In this document: one piece after another, positions 24,440 to 35,539 of the stretch
Position numbering within the stretch: position 1 is the stretch's first letter
Layout of the letters: every line of letters begins with the position of its first letter
Assembly: GCA_023548195.1 (NCBI GenBank)
Contig: JAJHZJ010000076.1
Span: 510,931-574,930 of the forward strand
Source of the DNA: Bettongia penicillata ogilbyi
Lineage: Eukaryota > Chordata > Mammalia > Diprotodontia > Potoroidae
Length of the DNA stretch: 64,000 nt
Reading direction: 5' to 3'
Translations under genes and position numbers: made by a program
Notes under the pieces: model-generated
The model's database searches: none
What the model was told of the DNA's origin: nothing
The model's input: only the letters and a program-made list of their open reading frames with translations

Positions 24440-24575
24440 GACTGCATAGGTGTGAGAACCTGTACTAATGAAGATTTCCACCTATTCTAAGAAGAATCAT
24501 TTTCTAGAGTTACACAGTGAGATTAATATAAGGCATGAACTTAAGTCATTCTGACTCAGAGGCATTTGTTCCATA
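24440..24575 (-). repeat. Marsupial SINE, inverted fragment
   Basis: 'ctggatctgtgactgcataggtgtgagaacctgtactaatg' followed by 'gagttacacagtgagattaa' and 'gaacttaagtcattctgactcag' matches a marsupial tRNA-SINE 3' half I recall from opossum-type genomes. The exact family is not certain. Confidence 0.5.
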
Positions 24576-24579
24576 AATA

Positions 24580-25555
24580 ACTATGAAAATATGGCAGTTC
24601 TTATAGTTTTATGAAGTCAAAATTATTTTTTCTGTTAAAAATATCTTAACATTTTTCTTTTGTTAAGAACCCTTTCCTTGAATATGATTGTGAAAAGTAA
24701 GTTCTTCTCATCCCTCCTACATTTTTAATATTATAAACATTTTATATTTATATAATGTTACAAATGTCACATAAATAATATTATATATATATAATGTTAT
24801 AAACAGTTATTATGAAGTCAAATATTAAATTAAATTTTTGTGGAGGTATATAATTTGAAATGATCATACAAACTTATATTCAGTCAAAAATGTTTCTGAA
24901 TTTTTCCAGCAGTTCTTGTAAAAAAGGGAATGCCCTCCTTAATAGTTTTCATCCTTACATTTGTTACTGTATTAATTAATTATTATATTAACTATATTAA
25001 CAATATATTATAATGTATTAATTATATTAATTTATTAAATACTAGATTATTATGTTTAATAAGAGACTACTTTACTTATCAAGTCTATTCCACTGGTATA
25101 CTATTTTTTGATATATTAATTGGTGATATGTGGATGTAGGCATACACATATAGATATGTTTTTGTACACATATATGTGCATACATATGTACATTTAATTT
25201 TAATAATTTTAATGTAACTGCTTGATGATATCTGGTAAAATGAAGCATTTCTTAAAACTTGAAGGGATAGTGTTAGTATAAGATCCCACCTTAATAACCT
25301 CTTATTTTATCAATCCAAAAGTGAAAAACAAGGTTAAAAGAAATTGGTTTTTAGAGATAATTTTCTAGAAATTTTTATTACAGTTACCTACAAATGGATG
25401 TTTAGCCCAAATTTAAATGGCCATATGATAAAAAAAATCAAAGGATGGAAAGCAGTACCCTGGATAACTATGAATACAGAGAGAATTCTTAACCATAAAA
25501 GAATAGGAGTGATCATAAAAGAAAAAGTGTATAATTTTGATTACATGTTTAATTT
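24580..25555. other. Very AT-rich stretch, no gene
   Basis: Blocks of TATA/ATTA words at 24720-24800 and 24970-25060, with nothing coding. Confidence 0.5.
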
Positions 25556-25559
25556 TTAA

Positions 25560-26645
25560 ATTAATTTTTAGTTTTTGACATTTATTTTCACAAGATTTTG
25601 GGTTCCAAATTTTCTCCCCATCTCTTCCCTCTGCCTACCCCAAAAGATTGTGCATTCTGATTATATACACACAGTCTGCCTTTCCTTCTATCACATCTGT
25701 CCCTTCTTTTACCTCTATCCCCATTACCTCTATCTCTTATTCCCCAGTTGCACATAGAAACAATTTTTAACATTTGTTTTTAAAACTTTGTATTACAACA
25801 TCTCTCCCTTCCTCCTTCCTCACCCATACCCATTGAGAAGGAAAGCAGTTTCATATAGGTTATACATGTGTAATCATGCAAAACACTTTCCTAAGTCATA
25901 TTTTGAAAGACTAACTATATTTCCTTCAATTCTACCCTGCTCCCCATTTATTCTATTCTCTCTTTTGACTCTTGTCGTCTTCAACCATGTTTACGTCTAT
26001 TTACTTCCTCCTCCCATTTGCACATCCTTCTGTCATCCCCCACCTTCGATTTATGCCCTTCCCCCATTTTACTATAGTGAAAGATAGACTTTTCATACCA
26101 AATTGAGTGTGCATGTTATTCCCTCTTTGAGCCATATCCAATGACAGTACGGTTCACTCTTTCCTTCTCATCCTCCCTTCCCTTTTTTGACACCTTTTTC
26201 TTGCCTCTTTTATGGGAGAGATTACTTACTCCATTCTATTTCTCCCTTTCTCCTTCTCCCAATATATTCCTTTCTTACTCCTTAATTTTATATTTTTAGA
26301 CATTATGCTTTCATATTCAACTCACTCTGTGCTCTCTGTCTATATGTATATAATCCCTCTAACTAACCTAATACTGATGAAAGTCTCGAGTTACAAATAT
26401 TATCTTTCCATGTAGGAATGTAAACAGTTCAACTTTAGTAAGCCTCTTATGATTTCCCTTTCCCATTTATCTTTTCATGCTTCTGTTGATTCTGATATTT
26501 GAAATTCAGATTTTCTACTCAGCTCTGGTGTTGGTATCAAGAATGCTTGAAAGTCCTCTATTTTATTGAATGGCCATTTTTTCCTCTGAAGTATTAAATT
26601 CAATTTTGCTGTGAAGGTGATTGTTGTTTTTAATACTAGCTAAGG
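25560..26645 (-). mobile_element. HAL1-like element, 5' truncated
   Basis: Reading the minus strand it ends at 25560 with the same 3' end as the better copies: 'aattttgggttccaaattttctcc' in inverse, the CCCATT/GAGAAGG stretch near 25835 and the 'ctcactctgtgctctctgtc' block at 26319. At the other end, 26480-26640 is the C-terminal end of ORF1 (inverse of the FDFQ, RPELK and FNETEDF coding region). No ORF2 sequence lies between ORF1 and the 3' end, which is the defining HAL1 layout. The antisense and sense frames here are chance. Confidence 0.75.
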
Positions 26646-26725
26646 TCTTTCCAAAGTCTCAGATTGATTAAGGTAACATCCATTCAGTGATTGAAGATAG
26701 GTAAGAAAGGAGTCAAAGAATGGTC

Positions 26726-26730
<5 letters not shown>

Positions 26731-26782
<52 letters not shown>
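26731..26782. repeat. (TA)26 microsatellite
   Basis: A long perfect TA tract followed by CATA/CACA tracts to about 26910. Four overlapping frames come from it and are not genes. Confidence 0.95.
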
Positions 26783-26786
<4 letters not shown>

Positions 26787-26910
26787 CATACATACACACA
26801 CATGCACACACATACACACATACAATATTCATATCTATATGCATATGTATATATATATATATATATACACACACACATATACATACATACACATACACAC
26901 ATACATATCT
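26783..26910. repeat. CATA/CACA/TA compound microsatellite
   Basis: Continuation of the TA tract with alternating purine-pyrimidine units. Confidence 0.85.
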
Positions 26911-26917
26911 CAATCTG

Positions 26918-27160
26918 GAAGGAGATGACCCTCAGAGTTTCTGGTCAAAAAGAAGAAATTGCTATTTATATTCACTCTGATCAATCAGGAACCAAACCAT
27001 GACCTAGTGGGCTTGTATTGGGACCTATTGTTGGCTGATCAATTATAGAGTCAGGGTGATTTGGGTTTAAGGCATCTTCCTTAAGAAAGAAATCTAGGTC
27101 ATAAACCCCAAGATACCTTTTGAGGTTTTAGTGATCAAAATTTTCATTCCTTTGTGCAGA
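26918..27160 (-). repeat. Marsupial RTE-associated repeat, fragment
   Basis: Bases 26919-26986 align with the inverse of 30224-30290 at roughly three quarters of positions ('gaccctcag', 'ctggtcaaaa', 'attcactctgat' shared). In the 30-kb copy this segment precedes a recognised RTE-derived SINE tail, so both belong to one repeat family. Confidence 0.5.
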
Positions 27161-27314
27161 GTATCACCAGGTAAGGGCAAAATACTCTATGTGAAGAGAG
27201 GGATGGGAAGGGAAGGGAAGGGAAGAGAAAATGAAGGACAACCAATAACCTTTGAGTAGCATGAGCTGCCATATTGTGGACACAACTGACCAGTTCCTGT
27301 TGAACAATTCATCT

Positions 27315-27403
27315 CCTTCCTTCCTTCCTTCCTTCCTTCCTTCCTTCCTTCCTTCCTTCCTTCCTTCCTTCCTTCCTTCCTTCCTTCCTTCCTTCCTTCC
27401 TTC
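27315..27403. repeat. (CCTT)n microsatellite, about 22 units
   Basis: Near-perfect 89-bp tetranucleotide tract. The two minus-strand frames with EGRKEGRK repeats are artefacts of it. A short GGGAA tract at 27200-27227 is nearby. Confidence 0.95.
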
Positions 27404-27419
27404 CCTCAAGACCAAATAG

Positions 27420-27945
27420 TAAAAGTGAGAAATACTTGGGCAAATTTTTTTGGTATTTTACTATTCTCCACTTCCTTTTTTCCCAAATCTTTTCCAATAT
27501 GAGAGAAACACATACGGAATATGAGACAAGGATATATTGGGACTCTGTCACCCTGGGTAAGTCATTTACTATCTCATTTCCCCAAGCAATCTCCTAAGGA
27601 CTTAAGTTCTAGAATTGTGGATGAACTCTAATGAGGCAGAAAACTTTTTCTCTCCTGAAGTCTCTATACCTATGAAATCAAAGATTATTTTTAAAATGGA
27701 AATAACAAAAGTCAAGATAGGGCAAAATATTTATGACCTACCTTCAGAATTCTTTGCCAGTCAATTTCTGGCATAATTTTGTTCAATGATCACATGTGTA
27801 TTATTAGTGTTATGTGCAATTACATTATAATAAGTCTACTTCCTACCAACTAAAGAGAAGTTTCCTACAAGTGCCCAAGGTGACACTATATATCTAGGGT
27901 CCTAAAGGGAAGTAGATATTGGGTAAAGGTAGCCCATTTCTTGAT
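27420..27945. other. No gene or clear repeat
   Basis: Mixed AT-rich sequence with no conserved motif recognised. Confidence 0.5.
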
Positions 27946-27954
27946 AGATAGACC

Positions 27955-28140
27955 ATCACCAAGTGCCTTGCAAGTAATCCATAGAATCTGGATTATTCCC
28001 TGCTCTCACTGCTCCTTTTTTATTACTGTAAACTTTGCTTTACTATGCCTCAGTTTCCTTACCTGTAAAAGGGGAATATAACTATGCATTCTAACTATTC
28101 CACAAGGTAATTTTGAGGAAAATTTTATAACTTATTTTAT
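27955..28140 (+). repeat. MIR-like SINE fragment
   Basis: 'gcctcagtttccttacctgtaaaaggggaatataac' with 'cacaaggtaattttgaggaaaat' is the MIR core on the plus strand. Confidence 0.6.
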
Positions 28141-28351
28141 CCCTTTCAAATTTCCAATCATCTATTTGTCTGGATTTCTTCTTTGCTCCTGTCATGTGCC
28201 CTATTAGAATGTATACTCCTTTGAATATTAACTAGAACGAATAGAGTATTGTGGATTTCTCTACCTGTCTGAGGATGAAATAAGCTGTGAGCATCATGAA
28301 GTGGCCCTAGCTCTGTAGATATCTATATCTCTGTGTGTTGGTGTGAGTCTA

Positions 28352-28377
28352 TGTGTGTGTGTGTGTGTGTGTGTGTC
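28352..28377. repeat. (GT)13 microsatellite
   Basis: Short perfect GT tract. Confidence 0.9.
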
Positions 28378-28429
28378 TTTGTGTGTATGTCTATATCTTT
28401 GTGGTGGTGAAAGTAAAAATCAAAATAAT

Positions 28430-28625
28430 TTAACTTTTGCAGGGTTCTCAAAATAGCTATGGGAGATAAGGTACTGTAGCTATTATCAGTCCCACTTTAT
28501 AGAGGAAATGTTAGATTCAAAAGGTGAAATTAATAGCCCATGTATCCAAAGCTAATACATGTCAAAGCTAGTTTTCAAACCCAGATCTGCCGGCTACAAA
28601 TACATTTAACTGATTTTAACTACAT
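28430..28625 (-). repeat. MIR SINE, inverted
   Basis: 'tattatcagtcccactttatagaggaaatg ... gtcaaagctagttttcaaacccagatctgccgg' is the inverted MIR core and B-box end, decayed. Confidence 0.6.
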
Positions 28626-28639
28626 CACACTTAATTACT

Positions 28640-30215
28640 TTGAGATTTCCTTAACTTATTTGGGATCTGGCCACTTTAGGATTAATTAAATATCAGCATG
28701 GTGAGGGTGACAATACTAGGTTGTAATTTATATCCTTTTGGCATGATTGCCATTGCTCTAACAAGTATATCTGGAGAATTAATAATGCCAAGATAAAAAC
28801 TATGTTAGCACATGGAATTTTTACTCTCCCCCATACCCCACCAAATAAAAAAATAAATGAAACAGAAAAAAACAAAACTTAGAAATTTTCTGTTTTCATT
28901 TAGGCACTATTTGGGGAAAGTAGTTAGATGTCTTTAAGATCATGTTTTAGAAAGTTAATTTAGAACTCTGCTTTAAACACTCAAAAGGACTCTTTTTATA
29001 CCCTTCTGTCCATGATGCTATTTCTTCCTAAGGACAGCTGGATGTGGATCCCTTTGGAAGCCATCAGGACCTCTTCAAAATACGCCAGAGGAGTTGCTCC
29101 AGGCAGCACAAGCTGAAGTTCTAGCTCACTGTTGTCTGTAGGCACCTGCTGTCTCTGGGCTGTCAAGGTATTCCCTCCATGATGGGCCCTTGCAATACTA
29201 TAATGATGCTGCTTGTTTACTTTCCAAAGATGAAAACAACAAAATAATCCCAGAAATTGGATGGAAACTATTGTTTGGGGGATTTATGAAGTCCATTTTC
29301 TGATAGATTTTTGAAAAGAAAATCAACAAATGATAATAAACTAAAATTTTCAAATTGGGATATAAGTGCTGTCTCTATTCCAGTGTAGTTACTTAGAGAC
29401 ACTGTATTCTCTATAAAAATAAAGTATTCCTGAAGTATTTAATATGCCCCTGATTTTTTCAGACTTTCTGTGTGCTCCATAGACAACAGTCAAAATAAAT
29501 TACTTTTTTCAAAGGAAGGCATTTTCTACCCTCCATCACTTTATTTGTTAAAAAAAAAAAAAGCAAATGGATAGGATTTTTTTCTTTAAATATCAAATGA
29601 ATGAGTAAGATAGCTCAGTTGTCTCTCATTTAAATTTCAAAATTTATAGACATGATCATTTATCTTTAGGCTGCATTAACTAGCTTCAGGATCAAGAGCC
29701 ATCTAAAGCAGGTTTCAAATCTTAGGCTCTATAAATGACATGCATAGTCCTGGGAATGATCCAGGAGGAAGATCTTAGCACTAGGATATGTTTCATACAT
29801 GGACACAATAGCCAATCATATATATGCCATGACCTGAGAGATGTAAAAAAGAGATACCTTGAGTCCAATTCTTCTTACTGGATCTGGTGCCTAAAATTCA
29901 TCCTTAGTACTTTGTTCCAACTGGTGGAGCACTGTCATCTCTAATAGCTTGCTGTTAAAATGCTAAAACTTTCCTAGGTTAGCAAACTAAGAAAATAAAT
30001 TGCTTTATCTAGATCCTCATGGCAGAAAACAAGCAAACAAAGAAACATAAAACAATATGAGGGTGATCAATGTAGAATATATAAGTAAAAATATTGTATT
30101 CCCAAGGTCACATATGACAAATAGGGTGGTAGACTACTCGATTCGCCAGTAATCCTACTAGCAAAGGGAGAAATCATTCAGAAATATACACTCTGCTAAA
30201 TGGCTGTATTTTGGG
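28640..30215. other. No gene recognised
   Basis: Contains a slightly GC-richer patch at 29030-29200 ('ctgttgtctgtaggcacctgctgtctctgggctg') that I cannot assign to any repeat or gene, and an A-rich stretch at 29551-29563. Frames are short. Confidence 0.5.
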
Positions 30216-30221
30216 CTTTCA

Positions 30222-30575
30222 AGGATCAGAGTGAATGTCAATAGCAACTGTTTCTCTTTTGACCAGCAACCCTGAGGGTCTTCCTTTCCTGGCTTTATTG
30301 TTTTAATTAAAAATTGCCATCCCTTGACTCACTTCCTTAAGAGGCCTAATCACTAAATGGCCTCACTCAAAGTGACAATCTGAAAAACCCTTATTCTAAA
30401 AGGGTCAACGTCTCCCATTGCATCCTGGGGTCATCTCCAGCTCTAGAGGAGAAAGTGAGGCTGGTAACCTTGCACAGCTTTCTCTCACTGAAGTCAAAGT
30501 CAACTGCAAGTCATGTTATCATTTCCCTAATGTCATAGTGCTCTTCAAAAATGAAGGAGAAACACAAAATACAAT
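30222..30575 (+). repeat. RTE-derived SINE/LINE 3' end
   Basis: In order: the segment shared with 26918-27160, then 'taagaggcctaatcactaaatggcctcactcaaagtgacaatctgaaaaacccttattctaaaagggtcaac', 'tctcccattgcatcctgggg' and the 3' end 'tcactgaagtcaaagtcaactgcaagtcatgttatcatttccctaatgtcatagtgctcttc'. This is the marsupial RTE-type 3' end used by several SINEs. The 60-codon frame here is chance. Confidence 0.7.
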
Positions 30576-31069
30576 CACAACTGAATCCATAGAAATATAA
30601 AATGAGAAACTTTACAAGGTCACACTCTTTTGAATTAACACTTGATAACACTAAGAATTAATATGCTTATTCAATAAATCTCCCTCACTCACCATATATA
30701 CTCCAGCAGGGCACATATAAAATCCAAGAGGCATAAGTCTATGACCAATACATATGCCCAACCTGCTGCAAAAAGCAACAGATAACAGACATCCCAGAGA
30801 CCAGCTGAGGAAGATGTGGAGGTGAAGGGTATTGGATTCCCTTTTGCCTTAGGCAGTCCATAAGTTAAAAAAAAAAAAAAAAAAACATAAGGCACGGAAG
30901 GCCCTATCTAGAACATTCACTTTGTCCTACTGTCTTACAAAAATGATCAGAAGCTAATTCATCCTGGAGCAGAAATGCAGGAGACAGATACTCAGAATGC
31001 TAGACCTAAAATCCTTCCAGTGCCAATCCCTCTCCCCTTTAAGTTATAGGCTACTTATGACAGACATGT

Positions 31070-31312
31070 TACTGATTTTTTTTCAGTCATGTCCAATTAT
31101 TTGTGACGTCATTTTTTTTTTTGGAAAGTTGGTAGAGTGTATTGTCATTCATTTCTTTATCCAACTCATTTTTACTGATGAGAACTGGGGTAAACATAAT
31201 CAAGTGACTTACTCAGGATCACACAATTAGGTCTGAGGTCAGATTTGAACTCATGAGGGTATCTTCCTGATTCTAAGCCCAGTGTTCTATCTACTGCTAC
31301 CTCTATAACAGA
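31070..31312 (-). repeat. MAR1/WSINE-type tRNA SINE, inverted
   Basis: The minus strand reads as a tRNA-headed marsupial SINE. A B-box GTTCAAATC is at 31242-31250 (inverse), an inverted head 'ccagtgttctatctactg' is at the right end, and a tail 'cagtcatgtccaattatttgtgacgtc' is at the left. Confidence 0.75.
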
Positions 31313-31319
31313 GGTAAAG

Positions 31320-31630
31320 GCTTCTAAAAAAAGTAATTCTTTAAATTTGAAGGAGGCTGAGGGAGATTTATTTTCTGGGGTAATTTTTAAACCACTAAAG
31401 ATTTCAAGAGAATGAAAATTCAGTTATAAAATTATAAGCACACAAATTAATTATAAAGATTATACTAAAATTAGAAGGAAGAATGAATATTGAAAACTCA
31501 AAAATTTTCAAAATTTTTAAAATAAATCTAAATTAATGTCAAGGCAGTAGAAATTGTATCAATTCCTTTGAAACACAGAAACCTGTGGAATCTCAAGGGA
31601 ACATGAAACAGTAACTAGAAATGGTTTTTG
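31320..31630. other. A-rich stretch, nothing recognised
   Basis: About 300 bp between two inverted SINEs, with no frame of note. Confidence 0.5.
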
Positions 31631-31631
31631 T

Positions 31632-31876
31632 TCAATCATTTCAGTCATGTCTGACTCTTCATAATCTATTTTGGGGTTTTCTTGGCAAAGATAATGGAGT
31701 GGTTTGTCATTTCCTTCCCCATCTCATTTTATAGATGAGGATCTAAGTCAAACAGTGAAGTGACGTGCCCAAGATCACACAGGTGGTAATTGTCTGATGC
31801 CAGATTTTAATTCATGCAAAGGTCTTTTTGACTTCAGGCCTGGCACTCTGTCTACTGTGCCACTTAGCTGTCCCTA
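31632..31876 (-). repeat. MAR1/WSINE-type tRNA SINE, inverted, full length
   Basis: The clearest copy in the window: 'cagtcatgtctgactcttcataatctattttggggttttcttggcaaagataatggagtggtttgtcatttccttccccatctcattttatagatgagg', then the MIR-like core 'gtgacgtgcccaagatcacacagg', and the inverted tRNA head 'ctggcactctgtctactgtgccacttagctgtcc'. This wording is specific to marsupial SINEs as far as I know. Confidence 0.85.
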
Positions 31877-32099
31877 GCTAGATGAACTAAACTGGTAAAA
31901 CAGTGTAATTTAAGACAGAAAAAAGAGCAAATCTGAAGATAACAAGTCTCAGATCTTATAGTCTGCATACAAATTTTAGTAGAATAGGAAAACATCTTGA
32001 ATCCATTGTTGCGAGCCTTTCCAAAAGAAGTGAGAGGAGGAAACAAAAACAGATTTGGAATGCAGATATGCTGAATAATGGACAATATGGTAAAATGCT

Positions 32100-32347
32100 A
32101 AACAGTTAGGTGGCATGGTGGCCCAGTAAGCCTTGTGTCAGCAGCATCTGAGTTCAAAGTCATGCTCAGATTCCTAACAACTATATGACTAGGAGCAAAT
32201 CACAATGGCTATCTGTCTCAATTCTCCTCAATGTAAAATGGGTATAATATGTATCTCTCTCCCCGACTTGTTTTGAGGGTCACATGACATAATATTTGGA
32301 AAGCATTTAGCATAATGTTTGGCACTTAATAAATACTTGTTTCCTTA
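32100..32347 (+). repeat. MIR/MON-type SINE
   Basis: tRNA-like head 'ttaggtggcatggtggcccagtaagcc', B-box-like 'gagttcaaagtc', core 'ctatatgactaggagcaaatcac', and a 3' end 'gttttgagggtcacatgacataatatttggaaagcatttagcataatgtttggcacttaataaatacttgtt'. Confidence 0.8.
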
Positions 32348-32359
32348 CTTCGAAAAAGA

Positions 32360-32425
32360 AAACACACACACACAGCCACACACGCACACACACACGCACA
32401 CGCATACACGCACATAGACACACAT
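32360..32425. repeat. CA-rich imperfect microsatellite
   Basis: CA/CG alternation (CACACGCACACACACACGCAC type) immediately after the SINE 3' end, probably grown from its tail. Confidence 0.8.
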
Positions 32426-32429
32426 AATC

Positions 32430-33230
32430 TCCAAACAAGCAAATTCATTGACTACAAAGATGAAGACAAGTGAGGAGTGACTTTCCATCTGAACTGTCTG
32501 TTTCCTGCTATTCATATGCCCTGAAGAAAGGTGGCAAGAGGCCAGGAGAATTTTTTATTTGTACCAATGTGATTTCCATCTCTCCCTGCTAATCAAATTC
32601 CCAGTTCCTGCTGTGCCCAGCTGAGCAGTCTCGGGTAAAACAGCACCAACTTTACATGTGACCATCTCCCTTCAATCTCCAGTTTCTCACATCTTTTGAA
32701 GGAAAATGACAAGGAGCCAGGCTCAACTTTGATCTACTAATCACAAGGAAGTTTTCAATTCCTGCTGTGCTTGACATCCTGATCCTGATCCTCAGTCCTG
32801 CAAGACCCTCCAGGTATGAAGAAGAGCAGGTTTCCTTGGAATATAGGTCTTTCATCTTATGTTGTGGCTATTTTCTGGTGGAAGGGGGATTTTGATCTTC
32901 TGTGGCACGACTTCCATCTTCTGCTGTACCATCTCTTATCTAATCTACAACCTCCAGAAGAAAGAAGTGAAAGGGAACCTTCCATGCGATTATGCAACTT
33001 ATATCTCATGCAGCATTTGTCTCTTGGCTCATTTTCTCCCTCCTCTTGGAAGAAAAGAGGAGCCTGTCACTCAATGATTAAAATACTCACAACTGATCAT
33101 ACTCTATGGAACCCAGTGATTCTGAACTCCTGTAGGTCATCATCCAAACCTTATTTCTCACACCAAATTCTTTCTCATTCTGAATTCTTTATTTTCATCT
33201 CCCTGAAACCTCAAACCACAAAGCCTTAGC
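32430..33230. other. No gene recognised
   Basis: The 137-codon plus-strand frame at 32816-33229 has no motif I recognise and leads into the LINE fragment below, so it may be decayed LINE sequence. Two short similar stretches, near 32600 and 32758, share 'attcctgctgtgc'-like wording. Confidence 0.4.
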
Positions 33231-33239
33231 TAAACATCA

Positions 33240-34060
33240 CTTACCCCATCCACTGCGCTCTCTGAAATTACTATTCAACAGTCATTCATCTTATATATTT
33301 TCCTCTAATTCCTTCTTCTAGTAATCATTAAGACTTGCTCCCCACTGCTAACTGAGTCTCTCTGGAATACTTTCTAGTACTGGCTGCATTTTTACTCATT
33401 TTCCTCAACTCACTGTCTGAGGAAAGGTAGATTGTATAACCCTTGCCTCTCTAGCCTCTCCCACATTTTCCCCACCTCCACCTCTTAGTAGCCTCTCCTC
33501 TTTTGAAGTCTATGCAATACATATCTTCTACCCAATTAAAATCCTGGTAACTATTATCTACAGATCTCCTGGTCACACCTCTCCCTTCCTCAATATGTTT
33601 AGTGATCAAAACTTTTCCTCCTCCTCAACTCAGGATCTCATAATAGGGGACTTCAACACAAATATCAACTTTCCCTCAGATATGGTAACTATTCAGTTCC
33701 TCAGTCTACTCACTTCCCATGACTTTCTCCTCCACTTCACCTCAGTCTATAATGCTCTTATTGTTGATCTTGCCATTACCCAAAAATTATGCCTCCATGT
33801 TCCAGACTTTCAAAGTCCCTTTATATGACAATAATCTATGGGCTTTCAAAATAATCTATTGATCATACCTTAGCAAATCTTACACTTTTTCAATAATATG
33901 ATCTGTAATCTCTCTTCTCCTCAGTTCCCTCTCAAGCTGTAACTCCCATTCTAATCACCCTTCTTTTTTGTATCTTGACCCCTTAGTAAACTGGTTCAAC
34001 TCTACATTTTCATCTTTACTTGAATTCCTGACTCCTTTATTATATGTTACATATATATAC
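33240..34060 (+). mobile_element. L2/CR1-clade LINE endonuclease fragment
   Basis: The frame 33595-33828 contains DLIIGDFNTNINFP followed by QFLSLLTSHDFLLHFTS and then LIVDLAIT. This is the GDFN endonuclease motif and the downstream 'LDL(V/I)I' motif of L2-type LINE endonuclease domains (established family pattern). Upstream, 'attatctacagatctcctgg' encodes the IYRSPG motif that precedes it. It is decayed, with no reverse-transcriptase domain following. Confidence 0.65.
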
Positions 34061-34061
34061 C

Positions 34062-34372
34062 CTAAGGCGGCTATGTGATGCTGTGGATAGAACACCAGTG
34101 CAGGAGTCAGGAGGACCTGAGTTCAAATCTCACCTAAGACACTTGACACTCACTAATTGTGTGACCTTGGCAAGTTGCTTAACCCCAATTGCCTCATCCT
34201 AGGTCATCTCCAGTCACCCTGATTAATATCTTCTCACTGGATTCAGATGACTCTGGAGGAGAAGTAAGATTGGTGACCTGTACAAATCTCCCTCACTCAA
34301 AACAAAGTCGAGTGCAAGTCATGTCATTATCTCTCTGATAGCATGTTCTTTGGTAATGAAAAACAAACACAC
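34062..34372 (+). repeat. tRNA-headed marsupial SINE with RTE-type tail, full length
   Basis: Head 'ggcggctatgtgatgctgtggatagaacaccagtgcaggagtcaggagg', a good RNA polymerase III B-box GTTCAAATC at 34121-34129, core 'tgtgtgaccttggcaagttgcttaaccccaattgcctca', then the RTE-type 3' end 'ctccctcactcaaaacaaagtcgagtgcaagtcatgtcattatctctctgatagcatg'. It has few disruptions, so it is one of the younger repeats here. Confidence 0.85.
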
Positions 34373-34374
34373 CC

Positions 34375-34885
34375 ATATTATGCCTGACCATACCTAAGCC
34401 TTGGATCACTCCCATCATTCATTGTCTTCACTCTTTGACAGATACTTTTAACTGAAGGTGGAGAAAATCACAACTGTTCTAACTGGATCTACAAAAAATT
34501 GTGTTACATGATTTCAAGTGGGTCCTCATCTAGGTAAGGATATTTAATCAGAAACCTCAGTCTTTAGTCCTCTTTTCTTCTCTCTCTATAATACTTCAGT
34601 TTGTGATCAAATAAGCTATCATGGAGTTAATTATCATGTCTATCCATATGGTTACAATGCCTGTCATATAGTAGACAATTATATTTTAATTGATTTTATT
34701 GGTAATAGTTCTATGCTGGTGGTTCTTATATCTTTCTCTCCTAACCTAACCACTCTATCTCCAGTTTCATATCTTTAACTTCCTTTCAGACATCTAGAAC
34801 TGCATATTTTCTAGATATTTTAAACTCAACATGTCTGAAGTTAAATCATTTATCATTATGTAAGTCCTCCCCTTCCAAACTAACT
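34375..34885. other. No gene; possible LINE remnant
   Basis: The stretch 34740-34870 ('cctaaccactctatctccagtttcatatc ... tcaacatgtctgaagttaaatcatttatcatta') resembles the L2-like pattern 'aactcaacatgtccaaaacagaactcattatc'. It is weak. Confidence 0.4.
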
Positions 34886-34894
34886 TATTATTTT

Positions 34895-35075
34895 TAAAAA
34901 GGTTTTATTTTGTTTTTCTCAATTACATAAAAAATTAAAATTTTCATAACTTTTGAGTTACAGTTTCCCTGCTTCCCTCCATTTTCTCACCCCTCTTTGA
35001 AAAAGCAAGCTCTTTTATATAGATTACACATGCTTATTCATGCAAAACATATTTCCAGGTAAGCCATGTTAAAAA
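34895..35075 (-). mobile_element. HAL1/L1 3' end fragment
   Basis: Minus-strand 3'UTR wording ('cttttgagttacagtttccctgcttccctcc', 'gattacacatgcttattcatgcaaaacatatttcc') matches the HAL1 3' end at 25760-25890. It is cut off at about 35075 where a plus-strand element begins. Confidence 0.55.
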
Positions 35076-35539
35076 AGGAAGCACCAGCAGCAGCTGTGGT
35101 TCCCAGATTTCTTAGCCCATAAATGCGAAAGGCAGTTTCAAAGGTCAGTGAGAAAGTTTTTTAACTTGGGTGAGAAGGGTATGTAGTCTGGCACCGGTCC
35201 CAGAGTTGCAGCAACCACTGTAGAATGAAATGCACTTTTGGAGCCCTCAGCCTAAACACCCTGGGGAAATGGAGCAGCATATATGGGTCTCAGTCTTGAC
35301 TGGCGGTGCTGGGGTGAGGAGGTGCACTGCATTGGTAGAAGTGGTGGTGACTGTGGAGAGGGAATCATACTCACAGATCCTTGGCAGAAAAGAGTGCTTG
35401 TGGTGGCTCCCAGACCAGAGTGTAGGCCAGGAGAAGAGTAACTCCTCTCGTTTGATTGTGCCACCCTGAAACTTACAGGACCCTGGAGTATGCCCTCCAC
35501 TTGACAAAGGACTCAAAAGTCATGTCACTGGCTGGGGAA

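Noticed and set aside
27164..27551. Frames with long EGRKEGRK repeats as repeat proteins
   Set aside because: They are translations of the (CCTT)n microsatellite.
32816..33229. 137-codon frame as a possible host gene
   Set aside because: No motif, no codon signal I can see, and it runs toward an L2-type LINE fragment. It is probably decayed repeat or chance.
34062..34372. Functional tRNA gene at the B-box GTTCAAATC
   Set aside because: The head has no proper cloverleaf and is followed by SINE core and an RTE-type tail. It is a tRNA-derived SINE.
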